From NCBI GenBank assembly GCA_947492375.1, contig CANLMI010000003.1, positions 186,001 to 250,000 on the forward strand: a stretch of DNA of 64,000 bases, read 5' to 3'. The DNA is from an uncultured Kordiimonas sp. Lineage in GTDB: Bacteria > Pseudomonadota > Alphaproteobacteria > Sphingomonadales > Kordiimonadaceae. Shown piece by piece: positions 61,872 through 64,000 of the stretch (the first letter of the stretch is position 1; each line of letters starts with the position of its first letter). The translations under genes were made by a program, and so were the position numbers. The notes under the pieces are model-generated. The model saw only the letters and a list, made by a program, of their open reading frames with translations, did not search any database and was not told the DNA's origin.

Positions 61872-64000
61872 TCAAAATGGGCGATAAAGCCCAAAGAATA
61901 AAAGCGCGTCCTGTTGGCCTTTAACGTGGTTAGCATCCATTCTAAAGGCCACGTTTGCTTCCATTGTCCAATCACCGAACTTGGATCTGTAGGCGCTTTC
62001 AAAGGCAAGTTCACGGCCTGATGGTGTCAGACTGAAGCGGTTAGTATCAAACAGCAACACTGTGGTTTCAAGATCACGCCCGGCGCCTGTGGTTATCCCA
62101 ACGCTGCCGTGCTCAAGCCGCAAGGGTTGGTTTACACTGAAGGCAATTTGATCATTATTGGTGAATGTGCTCGACTTTATCAGGCTTGCTGAAAAGCTAC
62201 TTGTGAACAAACGATCGACATCAGCAAAAATACTGTTTGATGTATTGCCTGCATTTGTCTGGCCGCCTGTAACTGTTGCATGAAGTGCAAGTGTATTTGC
62301 AAGTGGGATTGATGCTTCCGCGTTTATCCAGATAGTCTGCGAGCGATCAGTGATAGCGAAGGCATCTGTTGCTCTCGTCCCTAAAATAGCCCCGTCTTCC
62401 TGCATGAAGCCTGCTTCGAAACTAAGCGTGCCCCATTTTTCATAATGATTGACCCGAGCGGCTGTTGAAGTAACTGGCGCATCGCGGTCTAGCCCGATGA
62501 GGAAGTTACTATTTTGCAGGCCAGTATGTTCACCGAAGCTTGCCCCAACCCATAGGTCAGTTTTCGCTGAGAGGGTAATGCCAGCGCCGGCATAGTGCCC
62601 TTGTGTACGGTTAAGGCCATTATTAAACGCGCCAGTTAAAGAGAAAGTGTTTGGCCTTATTCCATCGCTTTGATTTTGAAGTGCGGTATCAATATTTTGT
62701 CCGTTACCAACAATCCAGTTTACACCTTCAAATGTACCTGCAACCTCGAAGGTTGCTTCCGGGCTATCCAAAAGGTCAAGGGCAGCGCGCCCCTGTGTAA
62801 ATTCGATAAATTCACGTTCTGGATCGATATTAACCGCATAGCGGATGCTTTGGCTCGCACCAAAACGAGCCTGTGAACTCTGCCAGTTTCTGCGCTGTTC
62901 AATCAGATTGTTTAAGGGAATATTGTTTGTGTTTGTTATGGCAGAGCCTGCGAAGTTGGCCTGAAAATCACGATTGAAGCTGTCAAGAATGGTTAAAGAG
63001 GATAAGCCTGTCTTAAGGTTTGCAGCGTCACCAAATGCACCACTTAAAACAATACCGTTTGTTGTAACACTGGTATTGGTATCTGATGTGCCCTCATTTG
63101 CTCGGCCGCTTGCGGCAACGGCAATACTGCTTTCACCAATCGGTTGTAGCGCCGCTTCTAGGTTTAAAAGGCCATTCCCGTATATGCTGTCAATGCCAGG
63201 GGAGCCTAAATCTGTAGCGGTTTCAAACAGAATGTTTGTAACTTCGTTGGCTGATAGATTTGGCCACGCCTGAAAAAGAATAGCTGCTGCCCCAGTTATG
63301 TGCGGGGCGGAAAAACTGGTGCCGCTCCCTACGCCTAATTGTCCATTCCAGGGAAGTGTAAGATCGACCCCGGGGGCGACAAGAAAGAAGTTTTGCTCTA
63401 TACCGTTTCCTGCCCTGTCAGAGAAGGAAGCTATTTGACCGTTTGAATCAACGGCCCCTGCGATGATAAAGCCTCCGTCTCCTGTCAGTGTTGTTCGGCC
63501 ATCTGCTGTTTGGCCTACGAGGCCGAGGTCTTGTAGTCGCTCTAATGTGCGGATATTTGATAATGATGGTTCGGGGCCTGCGTTATTACCAGCCGAGGAT
63601 ACCAAAAGTGCGCCTGCTGTTATCGCAGTAGTATCAAATTCAAGAACATAAAATTCACTTACAGGCGGGGGATTTTCAAGTACATCTCCTTCGTCAAAAC
63701 CGAAAGACTTGTTAATGACGCGGGCCCCGTTTTGCACCAGATATGTCCAAGGGTCTGAAACGTTGAAAAGGTCACCGTCTTGACGCACTTGCCGGCTATT
63801 AACATTAGAGAAAAAATCAACCCCTATAACGTTTGCATCGAATGCAACGCCATGCGTGTTGCTATCATCGCGGACGCCTGCCGCAACAGCGGCAACGGCC
63901 TGACCATGTTCATCTGTTGAGGCTGTATCACCTATTTGGGCTTCATAAATCGCCAATGCATCAGCATTTGGCCCTCTGCTAGCATTAGAAAAGTTGACAT
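61872..64000 (-). CDS. S8 (subtilisin-like) serine peptidase with C-terminal beta barrel, 5' end outside window
   Basis: Frame open to the right edge (about 708 residues seen; the TTG at 63956 is not the real start). Catalytic His is in TDEHGQAVAAVAAG, oxyanion Asn in SSAGNNAGPEP and nucleophile Ser in GTSFSAPHITG; the catalytic Asp must lie further upstream. After the peptidase part (to about residue 290) come beta-strand-rich repeats ending in Phe (FFGLYRPF), as in autotransporter or other outer-membrane barrels. Probably surface-displayed. Seen in an S8 autotransporter-like context, but exact class undetermined. Confidence 0.87.
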   Translation of the reverse strand, partial: VNFSNASRGPNADALAIYEAQIGDTASTDEHGQAVAAVAAGVRDDSNTHGVAFDANVIGVDFFSNVNSRQVRQDGDLFNVSDPWTYLVQNGARVINKSFGFDEGDVLENPPPVSEFYVLEFDTTAITAGALLVSSAGNNAGPEPSLSNIRTLERLQDLGLVGQTADGRTTLTGDGGFIIAGAVDSNGQIASFSDRAGNGIEQNFFLVAPGVDLTLPWNGQLGVGSGTSFSAPHITGAAAILFQAWPNLSANEVTNILFETATDLGSPGIDSIYGNGLLNLEAALQPIGESSIAVAASGRANEGTSDTNTSVTTNGIVLSGAFGDAANLKTGLSSLTILDSFNRDFQANFAGSAITNTNNIPLNNLIEQRRNWQSSQARFGASQSIRYAVNIDPEREFIEFTQGRAALDLLDSPEATFEVAGTFEGVNWIVGNGQNIDTALQNQSDGIRPNTFSLTGAFNNGLNRTQGHYAGAGITLSAKTDLWVGASFGEHTGLQNSNFLIGLDRDAPVTSTAARVNHYEKWGTLSFEAGFMQEDGAILGTRATDAFAITDRSQTIWINAEASIPLANTLALHATVTGGQTNAGNTSNSIFADVDRLFTSSFSASLIKSSTFTNNDQIAFSVNQPLRLEHGSVGITTGAGRDLETTVLLFDTNRFSLTPSGRELAFESAYRSKFGDWTMEANVAFRMDANHVKGQQDALLFFGLYRPF

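Noticed and set aside
1-64000. Search for tRNA, rRNA, CRISPR arrays, transposases, phage genes
   Set aside because: Nothing recognisable by eye on either strand; a covariance-model scan would be the decisive test for small RNAs.

Overview
The window looks like a chromosomal segment of an alphaproteobacterium, probably marine and heterotrophic. The clues are moderate-to-low GC, CobO/CobP/CobQ-type cobalamin genes, a DUF3450/ExbB/ExbD/TonB module, fused PabBC and several DUF547 and DUF6702 proteins. I cannot name the genus from sequence alone (a Kordiimonas-like lineage is a guess). I saw no rRNA, tRNA, insertion sequence, phage gene or CRISPR array. Both ends cut through genes: a TPR-like protein on the left and a subtilisin/outer-membrane-barrel protein on the right.

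Layout. 1-4600 (minus): a complete energy-transduction operon (DUF3450, long ExbB/TtpC, short ExbB, two ExbD, TonB, TPR-like protein). 5244-8368 (minus): a small unknown protein, an FAH-family hydrolase and a PabBC fusion for p-aminobenzoate. 8886-14224: a secreted YHS protein, a membrane-anchored haloalkane dehalogenase, an AraC regulator, a MAPEG protein, a uracil-DNA glycosylase-like protein and a class V aminotransferase. A 14-bp motif is repeated exactly upstream of the YHS gene and upstream of the AraC gene. 14355-16280: a soluble chemoreceptor with three PAS repeats.

16698-26775 is an arsenosugar-type locus. One arm (minus) has a MerA-like flavoprotein, a TVP38 membrane protein and a DUF547 protein. 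The other arm (plus) has a TIGR04282 transferase, a TIGR04283 glycosyltransferase, an ArsM methyltransferase and a radical SAM enzyme. Converging on them are a DPM-like GT2, a polytopic GT87 and a second DUF547 protein. The radical SAM enzyme has a C-terminal SPASM/twitch-like cysteine set and does not look like canonical ArsS, so this may be a variant arsenic-metabolite pathway.

27045-31341 holds a nucleotidase-like periplasmic protein that has lost almost all metal ligands but keeps its substrate-binding domain, followed 22 nt later by a hybrid histidine kinase: a possible pseudoenzyme sensor pair. 31488-38745 carries DUF4197, DUF6702, an M1 peptidase, an amidohydrolase, an ornithine cyclodeaminase homologue, an ACT-domain protein and a divergent Lrp regulator.

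38776-52784 is a cobalamin uptake and late-assembly region. An adenosylcobalamin riboswitch precedes a BtuB-like receptor, BtuF, BtuC, BtuD, CobQ, CbiB, CobC and CobO (plus). CobP, CobT, CobS, an alpha-ribazole phosphatase, BluB and a secreted unknown protein run on the minus strand. No corrin-ring genes are present. Between riboswitch and receptor lie two tiny overlapping ORFs and two nested hairpins that cover ribosome binding sites; this unexplained leader is the most interesting regulatory structure here. CobS carries a 180-residue histone-H1-like N-terminal extension.

52899-64000: TRIC channel, DUF2855 protein, M13 peptidase lipoprotein, HDAC-family deacetylase, MscS channel, serine hydrolase, nitrilase and the S8 peptidase, with clear hairpin terminators between convergent genes.
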